Below, in pieces: positions 1 through 10,044 of a stretch of 64,000 nt of DNA. Source of the stretch: Clostridium oryzae (GTDB lineage Bacteria > Bacillota > Clostridia > Clostridiales > Clostridiaceae); NCBI RefSeq assembly GCF_002029235.1, contig NZ_MZGV01000020.1:1-64000 (forward strand), written 5' to 3'. Made by a program: the position numbers and the translations under genes. Position 1 is the first letter of the stretch. Each line of letters begins with the position of its first letter. Below the pieces are notes generated by a model. The model was not told where the DNA came from, ran no database searches, and saw only the letters and a list, made by a program, of their open reading frames with translations.

Positions 1-9
1 GTAATAGAT

Positions 10-55
10 AAGGACTGTTTTCTGTATTTTATCTTAAAACAATCCTTACTTTTTT
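10..55 (+). terminator. Intrinsic terminator of an upstream gene
   Basis: The arms AAGGA-GTTTT (10-21) and AAAAC-TCCTT (36-47) pair with small internal mismatches and are followed by a T-run. It probably ends a gene that lies left of the window. The remaining bases up to 240 are AT-rich leader for gpsA, and I see no ORF in them. Confidence 0.6.
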
Positions 56-240
56 GAATATAACTACCATAACAGAAGTTTTTTACTGCTTTGATATATA
101 AAACTGGAAATGTTTAAAGATTTAATATATAATAAACATTGTTATAATTTGAAAATTGGATGGAAATTTGATATAAATATAGATTATTATCAAAGAAATA
201 GACCCAATATAGAAATAAAGCTTAGAGAGGAATGATTTGA

Positions 241-1233
241 ATGAATAAAGTAACATTTTTAGGAGGAGGAAGTTTCGGAACAGCCTTGGCTATTTTATTA
301 GCTGACAAGGGGATTGATGTAAGTATCTATGACATAAATGCTGAAGTTATTAACGACATAAATAACAATAGAAAAAATGATAGATACATAAAGGAACTTA
401 ATATTCCGGAAAGAGTTACTGGATACACTGATATAGATTTAGCTTTGCAGGGAGCCAGCTTTGTTGTTTTGGCTGTGCCTTCTCATGTAATTAGAAGCGT
501 TTGCAAAAGTATAAAAGGAAAAATAAACAAAAACATAATAGTTGTATCTATAGCAAAGGGTATGGAGGAAGGAACTGACCTTAGACTTTCTGAGGTGATA
601 AGTCAGGAATTAGAAAATCCTGTTGTTGTAATGAGTGGACCTTCTCATGCTGAGGAGGTAGCTATAGGTATACCAACAACTATAGTAGTATCTTCAAAAG
701 ATATGAATAGTGCAGAAAAGGTACAGGATTTGTTTATGTCGTCTAACTTTAGAGTATACACAAATGACGATCTTATTGGTGTTGAAATAGGGGGAGCTGT
801 TAAAAACATAATAGCTTTAGCAGCAGGAGTATCAGATGGGATTGGATTAGGAGATAACTCGAAAGCTGCATTGATGACTAGAGGAATAGTCGAAATCAGT
901 AGAATAGGAGAAGAGCTCGGAGGAAAAGCAGAAACATTCTTTGGATTAACAGGCATTGGTGATCTTATAGTTACATGTACATCAATGCATTCAAGAAATA
1001 GGAGAGCTGGTATTCTTATTGGAAAAGGTGTACCTGTCGAGGAAGCTATAAAAGAAGTTGGAATGGTTGTCGAAGGAGTAAGTGCATGCAGAGCTTTTTA
1101 TGAGTTAAAGGAGAAACTTAATGTATGTATGCCAATAACAGATATGCTTTATAAAGTTCTATTTAAAGGAAAGACTCCTCAGCAAGGCGTTGAGGAATTG
1201 ATGCTTAGAGAAAAGAAAAGCGAAATACATTAG
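241..1233 (+). CDS. gpsA: Glycerol-3-phosphate dehydrogenase [NAD(P)+]
   Basis: Reduces dihydroxyacetone phosphate to sn-glycerol 3-phosphate in the cytoplasm. The N-terminal Rossmann motif GGGSFGTA (residues 8-15), the GPSHAEEVA motif near residue 134 and the [16 protein letters not shown] segment with the catalytic lysine are all present. The 330-residue length is normal for GpsA. An AGAGAGG ribosome site precedes the ATG. It lies directly before tagD and two glycerophosphotransferase genes, so I infer that this copy supplies glycerol phosphate for a wall polymer. A housekeeping gpsA for phospholipids may lie elsewhere in the genome, but the window cannot show that. Confidence 0.93.
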   Translation: MNKVTFLGGGSFGTALAILLADKGIDVSIYDINAEVINDINNNRKNDRYIKELNIPERVTGYTDIDLALQGASFVVLAVPSHVIRSVCKSIKGKINKNIIVVSIAKGMEEGTDLRLSEVISQELENPVVVMSGPSHAEEVAIGIPTTIVVSSKDMNSAEKVQDLFMSSNFRVYTNDDLIGVEIGGAVKNIIALAAGVSDGIGLGDNSKAALMTRGIVEISRIGEELGGKAETFFGLTGIGDLIVTCTSMHSRNRRAGILIGKGVPVEEAIKEVGMVVEGVSACRAFYELKEKLNVCMPITDMLYKVLFKGKTPQQGVEELMLREKKSEIH

Positions 1234-1383
1234 TAATAGCTTTTAAACACCCAAGTTTAATGAGCTTTTATTTAATAATGATATTTCATAGAAGTATACA
1301 TATAAATTATTTTTGTTGAGCTTGCGACTCTATATCATATTAAAAATCGAAGATTAAATATATTTAGGTGGTGCATTATTAGA

Positions 1384-1788
1384 ATGAGAAGAGTATTAAC
1401 TTACGGAACATTTGATTTATTTCATGAAGGTCATATAAATTTACTTAGAAGAGCAAAGAAGTTAGGAGATTACCTTATAGTAGCAGTATCTACTGATGAA
1501 TTCAACGCTATAAAAGGCAAGAAAGCATATTATAGTTTTGAGGCAAGAAAGAAAATATTAGAGGCAGTAAGATATGTAGATTTGGTTATTCCAGAGAACA
1601 AATGGGAACAGAAAATTGAGGATGTTAAGAATTACAACGTAGATGTATTTGTTATGGGCGATGACTGGAAAGGCAAGTTTGACTTCTTAAAGGAATATTG
1701 CGAAGTCGTTTATTTAAGCAGGACAGAAGGCATATCCACAACTAAAATTAAACAGGATTTGGGCGTAAAAGATGGTTCTGATGACTAG
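1384..1788 (+). CDS. tagD: Glycerol-3-phosphate cytidylyltransferase
   Basis: Makes CDP-glycerol from CTP and glycerol 3-phosphate, the activated donor for poly(glycerol phosphate) teichoic acid. The 134-residue protein has the cytidylyltransferase signature GTFDLFHEGH (residues 8-17, HxGH type) and the second conserved motif GISTTKIK near the C-terminus. Length and motifs match the TagD/GCT family. The ATG at 1384 sits about 13 bases after AGGTGGTG, a slightly long spacing. It is placed between gpsA (its substrate source) and the polymerases that use its product. Confidence 0.95.
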   Translation: MRRVLTYGTFDLFHEGHINLLRRAKKLGDYLIVAVSTDEFNAIKGKKAYYSFEARKKILEAVRYVDLVIPENKWEQKIEDVKNYNVDVFVMGDDWKGKFDFLKEYCEVVYLSRTEGISTTKIKQDLGVKDGSDD

Positions 1789-1872
1789 CAGGTGAGTAAA
1801 AAGTTATACATAAATGAGCAAAAAAGTTAATAAGCTTAATTTTTCTGCTTATCGTAAAAATGGAGGCACAAA

Positions 1873-4599
1873 ATGGACAAAGAAGAAGTACTAATTAAAA
1901 ATATATACTTACTTGAGAATAAAATATTTCTTGAAACAGAAAAAACTATAGATAAACTATGTCTAAAATCCTTTAATTCGTCATTGTTATTCAAAGTAGT
2001 GCAAAACACTATAGATTTAGAACAGCTAATAAAAGAGAATGCTAGTTTTTTTGAATATGCTTCGCTGTGTAAGGTCTGCGCTGTAAAAGACAATAATTCT
2101 TTAGTTAACTTAAAAATACAATTAGTAGATCAAGCTAAGAAAGAGTATATCTGCAAAGGAGTACATTTTCTTGTTAACGAGGATGTTTATAATGTAGATA
2201 TATACTTAAATAGTGTTGGTGAAATAAATATAGAAATTAATATCGGTAATGATGAAAAGCCTATATTAGCAGAAACTATATACGCAGATGATAGGCAAAT
2301 TAATTTATCTGTTGCTTTACCAAAGACGTACATGAGTTCACTTACTTCAGATGTAGGCAGTTGTCTGAATAGTAAAGTGCTTTTATTTTCTCAGGACAAC
2401 AATATTTTAGAGTACAAATGTAAGGCTATTGATAAAAATATATTGCACTTTGCTATTGGTTTTGATTCGTTTCCATTAAATAAAGATAATACATTTAAGG
2501 CTGTGCTTCGTTTAGAAGGCAGATATCCTAAAAAGATTAGATTGAAAAAGAATATTCATTTTAAACGAGTAAAACTTATCGATAAAACTACTGTTAAATC
2601 ACTGATAGTGACTTCAGATGAAGAACATAATGAGCTTGCATTTATTATAGATAGCAGGATATCTGTGTTACCTAAAGTGGATAAAGTACATGTAGACAAT
2701 GAAGATGTTATTATTGAAGGTACTCTTAATTCAACATTGTATGCTTATGATCATCCCTCAATTAAAGCTAAATTAAGGCTGATAAATACTGAAAGCAATA
2801 TACAGATAGCAGATGACATCAATGTTGAAAAGGATAGATTTTTATATAAGATTCGTAAATCGGATATATTTGAATTGAAGAAGGTTGCCTATGGAAGTTG
2901 GAACATGAATATTGATATACTCAGAGATGGTCAGGTTATTGATAGTAAACCACTTAAATATGTCGATGAGAGTCAAGTTGTCCTAATTTCAAATGAACTT
3001 TACAACGATAGGGACACTTCATTTATGGAACTTTTCTTGGAAGGTGAAGAAAAGAATCTTCAGTTAAAAATAGCAGGTAGAGTTACAATAAAACAGATAC
3101 TTAACATAAGAGTCAGCGGAAGCAGATTAAAGATAAAATATAGAACTAGAGAAAATGTAGAAGCTCTTCTTGACAAAAAAGATATACGTACGAGTATTAT
3201 GAATTCGGTAGAAGAATTAAAATGTCAAAAGGTAGTTAAGCTTGGTAAAAAGACATACGCTTGCTACTATACAGCAAATGATATAAAGAAATTTATGGAT
3301 GAAACTTTCAAAAATGGTTTAGCCTTAATTACTGCAGTTGATGGAAAAGAGTACACTAATTTAGTACCAGAAATAAATAAGTATTCTGTGTATTTCAGTT
3401 TCATGGAACATTTGGTTAACTCAAGAAAGTATAAAATTTTATGTATCAAACTGTATAATAAGCTGTTCACTAAGATGCCTATAAAGAAAAAAAGGGTTAT
3501 TTTCGAAAGTTTTCTTGGCAGAAATATGTCTGGAAATCCTAAATATATTTATAATTATTTTGTTGAAAACGGCTTGGATAAGGAATATGAATTAATATGG
3601 TCATTAAATGACTTGAATGAGGATATACCTGGTAATGTTAAGAAAGTTAAAAGAAAGACTTTAAAATATTACTATTATATGGCAACATCTGGCTATTGGG
3701 TTTTGAATGCGAGACACCTTGAAGAAATACAAAAAAGACAAGGGGTAACATTCTTACAAACATGGCATGGTACTCCGCTTAAGAAGCTTGGAGATGACAT
3801 GTTTAACGTAACTATGGCTGGAATGAAAGACATAAATCAATATAAAGAAAAGTTCTTCAAAAGTTCGAGACAGTGGGATTACCTTATTGCTCAGAATGAT
3901 TATTCAGCAGAAATATTTAAGAGAGCATTTAGATTTTATAAGAAGATGTTAGACTATGGATATCCGGCTAATGATATTTTATATAGACATAATAACAAAG
4001 AAGATATTGATAAACTTAAGGATAGACTAAGAATACCTAAGGATAAAAAAGTTATACTTTATGCTCCAACTTGGAGAGAAGATAATTTTTACCAAAAAGG
4101 TCATTACAAAGCTACGATGGAATTGAATCTAGATAAGATGCAGGAAAAGCTTGGAGAAGAATATGTTCTTCTACTTAAGATGCATTATTTAATAACCAAT
4201 TCAATAAATATAGAAAACTATAAAGGATTTGCATTTGATTTATCACAGAATTCTGATATACAGGAATTATATCTTATATCAGATATTTTGATTACAGATT
4301 ATTCTTCTGTAATGTTTGATTATAGTAACTTAAAAAGACCTATAATATTTTTTACTTATGATTGGGATAAATATATGAGTGAGTTAAGAGGTGCATACTT
4401 TGATTTAAAAGCAGAAGCACCTGGTCCTATAGTTAAGACTACTGATGAGGTGGTAGATTCTATTTTGAATTACAAAAAATTAGGCTCAATGTATATTGAA
4501 AAGCAGCAGAACTTTTATAATAAATTCTGCCATATTGATGATGGTAAAGCAGCTGAGAGAGTAGTCAATGAGGTTTTTTTACACAAAAAGGAAAAATAG
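1873..4599 (+). CDS. Large TagF-like CDP-glycerol glycerophosphotransferase
   Basis: Membrane-associated transferase that adds glycerol-phosphate units from CDP-glycerol to a lipid-linked chain. The C-terminal ~390 residues carry the family core: a LQTWHGTPLKKLG block with the catalytic histidine, YAPTWRED, and ILITDYSSVMFDYS with a conserved acidic/serine cluster. The first ~500 of 908 residues are extra: they are mostly beta-type sequence with no motif I recognise, and they have no signal peptide or membrane helix. The start is the ATG after GGAGG (1862-1866). The N-terminal half may bind acceptor or membrane. Whether it is a primase or a polymerase cannot be told from sequence, so no symbol is given. 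Confidence 0.85.
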   Translation: MDKEEVLIKNIYLLENKIFLETEKTIDKLCLKSFNSSLLFKVVQNTIDLEQLIKENASFFEYASLCKVCAVKDNNSLVNLKIQLVDQAKKEYICKGVHFLVNEDVYNVDIYLNSVGEINIEINIGNDEKPILAETIYADDRQINLSVALPKTYMSSLTSDVGSCLNSKVLLFSQDNNILEYKCKAIDKNILHFAIGFDSFPLNKDNTFKAVLRLEGRYPKKIRLKKNIHFKRVKLIDKTTVKSLIVTSDEEHNELAFIIDSRISVLPKVDKVHVDNEDVIIEGTLNSTLYAYDHPSIKAKLRLINTESNIQIADDINVEKDRFLYKIRKSDIFELKKVAYGSWNMNIDILRDGQVIDSKPLKYVDESQVVLISNELYNDRDTSFMELFLEGEEKNLQLKIAGRVTIKQILNIRVSGSRLKIKYRTRENVEALLDKKDIRTSIMNSVEELKCQKVVKLGKKTYACYYTANDIKKFMDETFKNGLALITAVDGKEYTNLVPEINKYSVYFSFMEHLVNSRKYKILCIKLYNKLFTKMPIKKKRVIFESFLGRNMSGNPKYIYNYFVENGLDKEYELIWSLNDLNEDIPGNVKKVKRKTLKYYYYMATSGYWVLNARHLEEIQKRQGVTFLQTWHGTPLKKLGDDMFNVTMAGMKDINQYKEKFFKSSRQWDYLIAQNDYSAEIFKRAFRFYKKMLDYGYPANDILYRHNNKEDIDKLKDRLRIPKDKKVILYAPTWREDNFYQKGHYKATMELNLDKMQEKLGEEYVLLLKMHYLITNSINIENYKGFAFDLSQNSDIQELYLISDILITDYSSVMFDYSNLKRPIIFFTYDWDKYMSELRGAYFDLKAEAPGPIVKTTDEVVDSILNYKKLGSMYIEKQQNFYNKFCHIDDGKAAERVVNEVFLHKKEK

Positions 4600-4607
4600 A
4601 TTTATTT

Positions 4608-4663
4608 AGATAAGTTAAGGGCTCTTTTTACTACCAATAGTAAATGTACTCTTAATTTATCTG
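4608..4663 (+). other. Imperfect hairpin between two transferase genes
   Basis: AGATAA-TTAAG and CTTAA-TTATCT pair across a long loop in the 93-base gap between the two glycerophosphotransferase genes. There is no T-run, so it may be an mRNA processing or stability structure, or chance in AT-rich DNA. Confidence 0.3.
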
Positions 4664-4692
4664 ATTTAACTGTTTATACTATAGGAGATGCT

Positions 4693-5940
4693 ATGAATTT
4701 GCTAAAAAAGATAAAAAGAAAAGTTATATCAAGAATAAAAAAGCACAAGAGGTTTGTTAAACTTGCTAATACGGTTAGAAATAGGATAAAAAAGATAATA
4801 TACCGTAAGCTATTTGTTCATACGAGGATAGATGAGAGAAAAATAATTTTTTGTAGTCATCTTGGAAGAAATTATTCGTGTAATCCTAAAGCCTTATATG
4901 AGTATATGCTTAAGAATCATAAATTTGATGATTACGAGTTTATTTGGGCCTTTGGCGATAAAGATAAGTATTCAATAGACAGAGGCATTAAGGTGAAATA
5001 TGGAAGCCTTAAGTATCTATATTATCTAAGTAAATGTAAATATTGGATATTTAATGCTAAGATGCCTGGATTTTATATAAAAAAACCAGGACAGATATAT
5101 TTGCAAACTTGGCATGGTACACCTCTTAAAAAATTAGGGCTAGACATAAATGTAGGTGAAGATGCTACTTTTTATAGAAATAAAATCAGCAGAGAACAAA
5201 TGGTTCAAACTTATATAAATGATTCTATGAAATATGATTATTTTATTTCTGCAAACAAGTTTTCAACTAAGGCGTTTAGTACTGCCTTTAATATAAAAGA
5301 AGACATAATTATTGAAACAGGTTATCCGAGAAATGACGAAATAGTTAATGCTGATAAAAAATATGTGGAAGCTCTTAAAGATAAGTTAAATATCCCAAAA
5401 GATAAAGTTATAATACTATATGCTCCTACATGGAGGGACAATAAATATACGCAAGATGGATATTTCCAGGAGCTGAACGTAGACTTTAGAAAGTGGTATG
5501 AAAAATTAGGTGATAAATATTATATAATTTATAAACCTCACTATTTAATTAGTAATACTAAAAATATGTACATGAATCCTAACTTTATATATGATGCAAG
5601 TGAACACGAAGATATAAACTGCCTTTACATTATAAGTGACATGTTAATTACAGATTATTCTAGTGTATTCTTTGATTATGCTGCGTTGAAGAGACCTATA
5701 TTATTTTATATGTATGATTTAGAAGAATACAAAAATAATCTTAGAGGTTTCTATCTAGATATATATGAGGATCTTCCTGCACCTATCATTGAGGATGAGG
5801 AAGAACTTCTAAATAGTATATTAAATATTGAAGAAGTCGAAATTAACTCTAAAGAGAAATATGATAGATTTTATGATAGGTTTTGTGCATTAAATGATGG
5901 AAAATCTTCAGAAAAAGTATTGAGAATTCTAGTAAAATAA
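4693..5940 (+). CDS. CDP-glycerol glycerophosphotransferase, TagB/TagF family
   Basis: A 415-residue protein with a short, strongly basic N-terminal region (rich in Lys/Arg, residues 1-45, suited to peripheral membrane binding) followed by the glycerophosphotransferase core. Key blocks are FCSHLGRNYSCNPKAL, LQTWHGTPLKKLG, LYAPTWRDN, the KPHY histidine block and MLITDYSSVFFDYA. It shares these blocks with the preceding 908-residue protein but lacks its long N-terminal extension. The short form is typical of TagB-type primases, and the pairing with a longer relative suggests primase plus polymerase. That division of labour is inference. An AGGAG site lies 7 bases before the ATG. Confidence 0.88.
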   Translation: MNLLKKIKRKVISRIKKHKRFVKLANTVRNRIKKIIYRKLFVHTRIDERKIIFCSHLGRNYSCNPKALYEYMLKNHKFDDYEFIWAFGDKDKYSIDRGIKVKYGSLKYLYYLSKCKYWIFNAKMPGFYIKKPGQIYLQTWHGTPLKKLGLDINVGEDATFYRNKISREQMVQTYINDSMKYDYFISANKFSTKAFSTAFNIKEDIIIETGYPRNDEIVNADKKYVEALKDKLNIPKDKVIILYAPTWRDNKYTQDGYFQELNVDFRKWYEKLGDKYYIIYKPHYLISNTKNMYMNPNFIYDASEHEDINCLYIISDMLITDYSSVFFDYAALKRPILFYMYDLEEYKNNLRGFYLDIYEDLPAPIIEDEEELLNSILNIEEVEINSKEKYDRFYDRFCALNDGKSSEKVLRILVK

Positions 5941-5988
5941 AAGATATTCGCATTGAAAATTGTATTTTAATGCAGATATCTTTTATTT
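5939..5988 (+). terminator. Rho-independent terminator after the teichoic acid cassette
   Basis: AAAAGATAT-GCATT pairs with AATGC-ATATCTTTT, then ATTTTTAAA. It overlaps the stop codon of the second glycerophosphotransferase and closes the gpsA-tagD-transferase unit. Confidence 0.75.
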
Positions 5989-6182
5989 TTAAATAATATT
6001 AGCCGAATTTGGCAGTATTTTATTTTTAGAATAAGAAAATGCAATCTTAATGCCTCTCTTAATCTAAAATGCTAGCTGAGGGAAACTGAACTTTAAAATG
6101 AAATATAGTATAATTTAATATAAGTATAATAATGGTTAGATTATAGGCCATATAGCAAAATTGACTAATAGAAGGTGATAAT

Positions 6183-8483
6183 TTGAGAAAGTATTTTCGA
6201 TTTCTAATCCTATTTGTGACGCTTTTATATATGTGTATGGTAAATGTGAATAATGTACAAGCGGCTTCACTTCCTATGAGAATGTATCTTGATAGTGTAA
6301 AAAGTAACATGAAAGTACATGGTTCCACACTTACTGTAAAGGGATGGGCACTAAGCAGTAATGGAATAAGTAAAGTTAAGATTTATATGGATGGAAACTA
6401 TAAAGGAAAAGCTACATATGGAAAAATTAGAAATGATGTTAAGAAGGTATATACAAAGTATAAGAATGCAGATAAATCAGGTTATACATATACTCTGCCT
6501 TTAAGTTCATATAAATCCGGAAAACATAAAATTGTAGTACAAGCTGTAGATAAAAAGAATAAAACATATTCTATAGTTAGATACTTTACAGTAATAAAGT
6601 CAATACCAATAGGAGGCATTGAAAAACCGAAAAGTAATTCTAAAGTATCAGATAGCAAATTTACTGTAAGCGGTTGGGCTATAAGTAAATTTGGTATAAA
6701 AAACATAAAAGTGTATTTAGATGATAAATACAAAAAAAGTGCTTCTACCAGCATTACTAGGAAAGATATAGCTAAAAAATATTCAAGTTATTCATTAAAA
6801 TATGCAGCTAAAAGTGGCTATAGCTGTAGTATAGATACGTACACTACAGCTCCAGGTAAACATACGTTGAAAATTATTATTACTGGAAATGATGGCGGAA
6901 CAAAAACTTACAAAAAGACTATATACATATCTAAAAAATCTTCAGTAATGAGTATAGAGAGTCCAAAGGCTAGTCAAACTTTCAATGGATCAATAGCAAA
7001 AATAACAGGATGGGCTTTAAATGATTCTGGTGTTAGAGAGGTACAGGTAAGTGTCAGCGGTAAGTATCAGGGTAAAGCTTCTATCGGTATATCTCGTACT
7101 GATGTAGGTAAGAAGTATAAAGGCTACAGATATGGTGATAAGAGTGGATTTTCTTATTCTTTAAAAATAGGTAGTTTATCTATTGGGAAACATAAGATAA
7201 CTGTAAAAGTTTTAGGTTATGATGGTACAAGCCAATCAAAATCTGTGACTATAGCAAAGAAAAGTGTAACTGCAAAAAAATCCTATGACACCACACTGCG
7301 AAATTTTGTAGATAAGGAATATAATAAAGGTGGAAATGTATATGGAAATACTTCCACAGCGGCAACTAGATCTCAAATAAAATATTATATGAGTCCTGGT
7401 AATTTCTCTGGTTCTACCAGTGGAAAATTCATGTTTTTAAAATTATCTTATGTATCAGGGATAAGTGTATATGATTTAAATACGATTTTAAAAGGCAAAG
7501 GTGTACTTAGCGGAAAAGGAGAAGCTTTTTTAGAAGGCGGTAAAAAATATAATGTAAATCCTATTTACCTTGTGTCACATGCATTTCTTGAAACAGGATA
7601 TGGAACATCACAGCTTAGTAATGGTTCTTTGAAAGTCAATGGTAAAAAGACCTATAATATGTATGGTATAGGAGCTACAGATGGAAAAGCTAATAAGGCA
7701 GGTTCTGAAAGGGCATACAAGGAAGGCTGGTTTACGGTTGACAAAGCTATAATAGGGGGAGCGAAATTTATAGGTGCTAACTACATAAATAATAAATCCA
7801 CGCCTCAGGATACGCTTTACAAGATGAGGTGGAATTATTATAATATGGCGCATCAATATGCCACTGATGTACGATGGGCAAGCAATCAGGTTGGAAACAT
7901 AAAGAAACTTGTAGATATGACTTCAAAGTCTGCATTCGCATATGAGATACCTAAATATAAGACTGCAAAGACTCCTGTAGTGACTCTTGATCCAGCATAC
8001 GGAGGTACTGAAACTGGTGCATCTGCTAACGGTCTTGTTGAGAAAAATGTTACTAAGGACGTAGCTGCTATGGTTGGAAGCATTTTGAAGAAACAATCTG
8101 TTAAAGTAATCTATACTAGAACAAATGATAAAACAGTATCTTCAGAAGATAGAATCACGATATCAAATAACGCTGGTGCTGATTATTTTGTATCACTTCA
8201 AGCTCATGATAAATATACTTATTACTATCCAAGCAGTACAAATAAATTAGGCAATGCAATAGCCGAAGCCATAAATGCAGTTATTAATGAACTGAAGGTT
8301 TCAACCAATTTAACTAAGTCCAATAAAACTATTGCAACGCTTGCAAAGACTACTTCTACATCAGTAATAGTTAATGTAGGGAATATTAAGAAATCAAAAC
8401 AAGCGTCATCTTTAAAATCCAGTGATTATAAAAAGAAACTCGCTCAACAGATTGCTAATCAAATTTTAGACTTTGTGTATTAG
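6183..8483 (+). CDS. Secreted autolysin: three Ig-like repeats, glucosaminidase, degenerate amidase domain
   Basis: A 766-residue exported protein. Residues 1-27 form a signal peptide ending near VQA-A. Residues ~30-360 hold three repeats of about 108 residues, each with a conserved GWAL/GWAI strand and a KSGY/KSGF motif. Residues ~390-580 form a GH73-type endo-beta-N-acetylglucosaminidase domain, with HAFLETGYGTS carrying the likely catalytic Glu and YNMYGIGA. Residues ~598-766 resemble Amidase_3, but the zinc ligands are lost: Tyr606 replaces His in the DPGHGG motif, Gln673 replaces His in SIHAN, and Asn731 replaces the catalytic Glu; only Glu620 remains. I expect glucosaminidase activity but no amidase activity. 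Start is TTG after GAAGGTGA. It follows the teichoic acid genes. Confidence 0.87.
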   Translation: MRKYFRFLILFVTLLYMCMVNVNNVQAASLPMRMYLDSVKSNMKVHGSTLTVKGWALSSNGISKVKIYMDGNYKGKATYGKIRNDVKKVYTKYKNADKSGYTYTLPLSSYKSGKHKIVVQAVDKKNKTYSIVRYFTVIKSIPIGGIEKPKSNSKVSDSKFTVSGWAISKFGIKNIKVYLDDKYKKSASTSITRKDIAKKYSSYSLKYAAKSGYSCSIDTYTTAPGKHTLKIIITGNDGGTKTYKKTIYISKKSSVMSIESPKASQTFNGSIAKITGWALNDSGVREVQVSVSGKYQGKASIGISRTDVGKKYKGYRYGDKSGFSYSLKIGSLSIGKHKITVKVLGYDGTSQSKSVTIAKKSVTAKKSYDTTLRNFVDKEYNKGGNVYGNTSTAATRSQIKYYMSPGNFSGSTSGKFMFLKLSYVSGISVYDLNTILKGKGVLSGKGEAFLEGGKKYNVNPIYLVSHAFLETGYGTSQLSNGSLKVNGKKTYNMYGIGATDGKANKAGSERAYKEGWFTVDKAIIGGAKFIGANYINNKSTPQDTLYKMRWNYYNMAHQYATDVRWASNQVGNIKKLVDMTSKSAFAYEIPKYKTAKTPVVTLDPAYGGTETGASANGLVEKNVTKDVAAMVGSILKKQSVKVIYTRTNDKTVSSEDRITISNNAGADYFVSLQAHDKYTYYYPSSTNKLGNAIAEAINAVINELKVSTNLTKSNKTIATLAKTTSTSVIVNVGNIKKSKQASSLKSSDYKKKLAQQIANQILDFVY

Positions 8484-8485
8484 AA

Positions 8486-8530
8486 TAAAAGCGTATCAAC
8501 CCTTTAACGTAGGTTTGGTACGCTTTTATA
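8486..8530. terminator. Bidirectional terminator between autolysin and recombinase genes
   Basis: AAAAGCGTA (8487-8495) pairs with TACGCTTTT (8519-8527), extended by CAA/TTG. The stem has A-runs and T-runs on opposite sides, so it can end both convergent genes. Confidence 0.8.
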
Positions 8531-8535
8531 TGTTT

Positions 8536-10044
8536 TTACACTCTAAGCTTTACATTGAGTCGACTTGCTTTAGCATCATAGAGAATATAATCGATACTAG
8601 AAGCTAAAATATCTTTTTTTGTGCTGATGCTGCACTCGGTTAACCAACGTTTTATATCCTGATATATTGTTTTGGAATCAAAACTATTAAGGCTTATCAA
8701 TTGATTTTCTATAAGGGATAAATCGCTTTTCAACTTATTATTTTCCTTTGAAAGGCATTCAATTTTATCTGATATAATTTCTATTGAAGAAGGAGCTTTT
8801 ATGAAGCATAGATTACTAATCAAATTATCTATAGATAATCTATTTGAATTTATTTTTTTATTTAGCTTTCTTATCTCTTTAATACAAAAAGAATTGATGT
8901 TATTTTTACTTACACAGGAATCTAAAATAGTCCTATCGATAAGAGCTGCAAAGAAATGCAGTATAGCATTTTCTAAAATATCAACTCTTAAATAATCAGC
9001 ACCACATAATGGACATTTAAAATAATATAATCTAGAGCCATCTTTTCGTTTATGTCCTAAACAAATTTTCATGGATTTTTCGCATTTTTTACAAATAATT
9101 ATTCTTGAATTAAGAAAACTGTAATGGGTCTGTTTTGAACGTGAAAATGTAGATTTAGATTTCAGAAGTTCATTAGCCTTTTTCCATAAAGGTAAAGCTA
9201 TAATCGGTTGATGTACTGAAACTGCAGCGAATATAGCTTTTGCTTTATTACTATTGTTTTTATTTGGTTTACGATTGTATGGTAAATATCCATAACCGTT
9301 AGGAGTTCCATACACAGTATATCCTATGCTTCTCAAGTATTCAGAAGCTTCCTGAGAGGATTGAAGATAAGTAGGGTTCGTAATAATATTTAGTACAGAA
9401 TTCGCTGAAAAAGTATAGTTCCGCTCTTTCAAAAAACGGCTTATATAGCTTGCAGAATAATCTTGAACGTACAGCTCAAATATATTTTTTATTACGCTAG
9501 ATTCGGATTCAATAAGTTCTAGAAAAGCAGCTTTCTTATTGTTTTTAATAGTAATCATACTCTTATAGCCTAAAGGAACTTTGCCGCCTGTCCATCTGCC
9601 CAATTTAGCAAGTTCAAGCATATTATCTGATACTCTTTCGGAAATGTTTAATCTTTCCATTTCAGCAAATGATGCTAAAATTAGCATTAGCATTTTACCT
9701 GTAGGTTTTGAAGCATCAAAGCCTTCGGTTATACTAACAAGTTTTACAGAATATTTTTCTAATGTATCAAAAATATTAACGAAATCTACTATATTTCTAG
9801 CTATCCTATCTATCTTATATGTTGCTATTATTTCAAAATGCCTTGATTTTGCATAATCCATCATTCGAAGAAAACTGGGTCTATTAATATTACTACCCGA
9901 GAAGCCTTCATCTTCAAATATAGTAAATTCACAGTCATCATATCGTTTCATAAAATAATCTTTGCATAGGTTTACTTGATTTTTAATGCTTTCACCAGTA
10001 TCAGTTTCAATAGATTTTCGAGAATAAATTGCAATATTCATCAT
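8536..10044 (-). CDS. Large serine site-specific recombinase
   Basis: A 502-residue recombinase of the large serine family, which includes SpoIVCA and phage and transposon integrases. The N-terminal resolvase domain begins IAIYSRKS with the nucleophile Ser8, and contains YKIDRIARN and GKMLMLILASFAEMER. A Recombinase domain follows (RWTGGKVPLGY onward). Then comes a zinc ribbon with two CxxC pairs (CKKC near residue 310, CPLC near 340) and a C-terminal Lys-rich coiled coil. It appears complete. The gene faces a permease gene whose 5' end is missing 137 bases from its start codon. Such recombinases usually lie beside their own attachment site. No phage structural or transposition genes accompany it in the window. 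Confidence 0.93.
   Translation of the reverse strand: MMNIAIYSRKSIETDTGESIKNQVNLCKDYFMKRYDDCEFTIFEDEGFSGSNINRPSFLRMMDYAKSRHFEIIATYKIDRIARNIVDFVNIFDTLEKYSVKLVSITEGFDASKPTGKMLMLILASFAEMERLNISERVSDNMLELAKLGRWTGGKVPLGYKSMITIKNNKKAAFLELIESESSVIKNIFELYVQDYSASYISRFLKERNYTFSANSVLNIITNPTYLQSSQEASEYLRSIGYTVYGTPNGYGYLPYNRKPNKNNSNKAKAIFAAVSVHQPIIALPLWKKANELLKSKSTFSRSKQTHYSFLNSRIIICKKCEKSMKICLGHKRKDGSRLYYFKCPLCGADYLRVDILENAILHFFAALIDRTILDSCVSKNNINSFCIKEIRKLNKKINSNRLSIDNLISNLCFIKAPSSIEIISDKIECLSKENNKLKSDLSLIENQLISLNSFDSKTIYQDIKRWLTECSISTKKDILASSIDYILYDAKASRLNVKLRV

Noticed and set aside
645-956. Minus-strand open frame inside gpsA
   Set aside because: Shadow frame of a well-supported gene with low-complexity Ser/Pro-rich translation.
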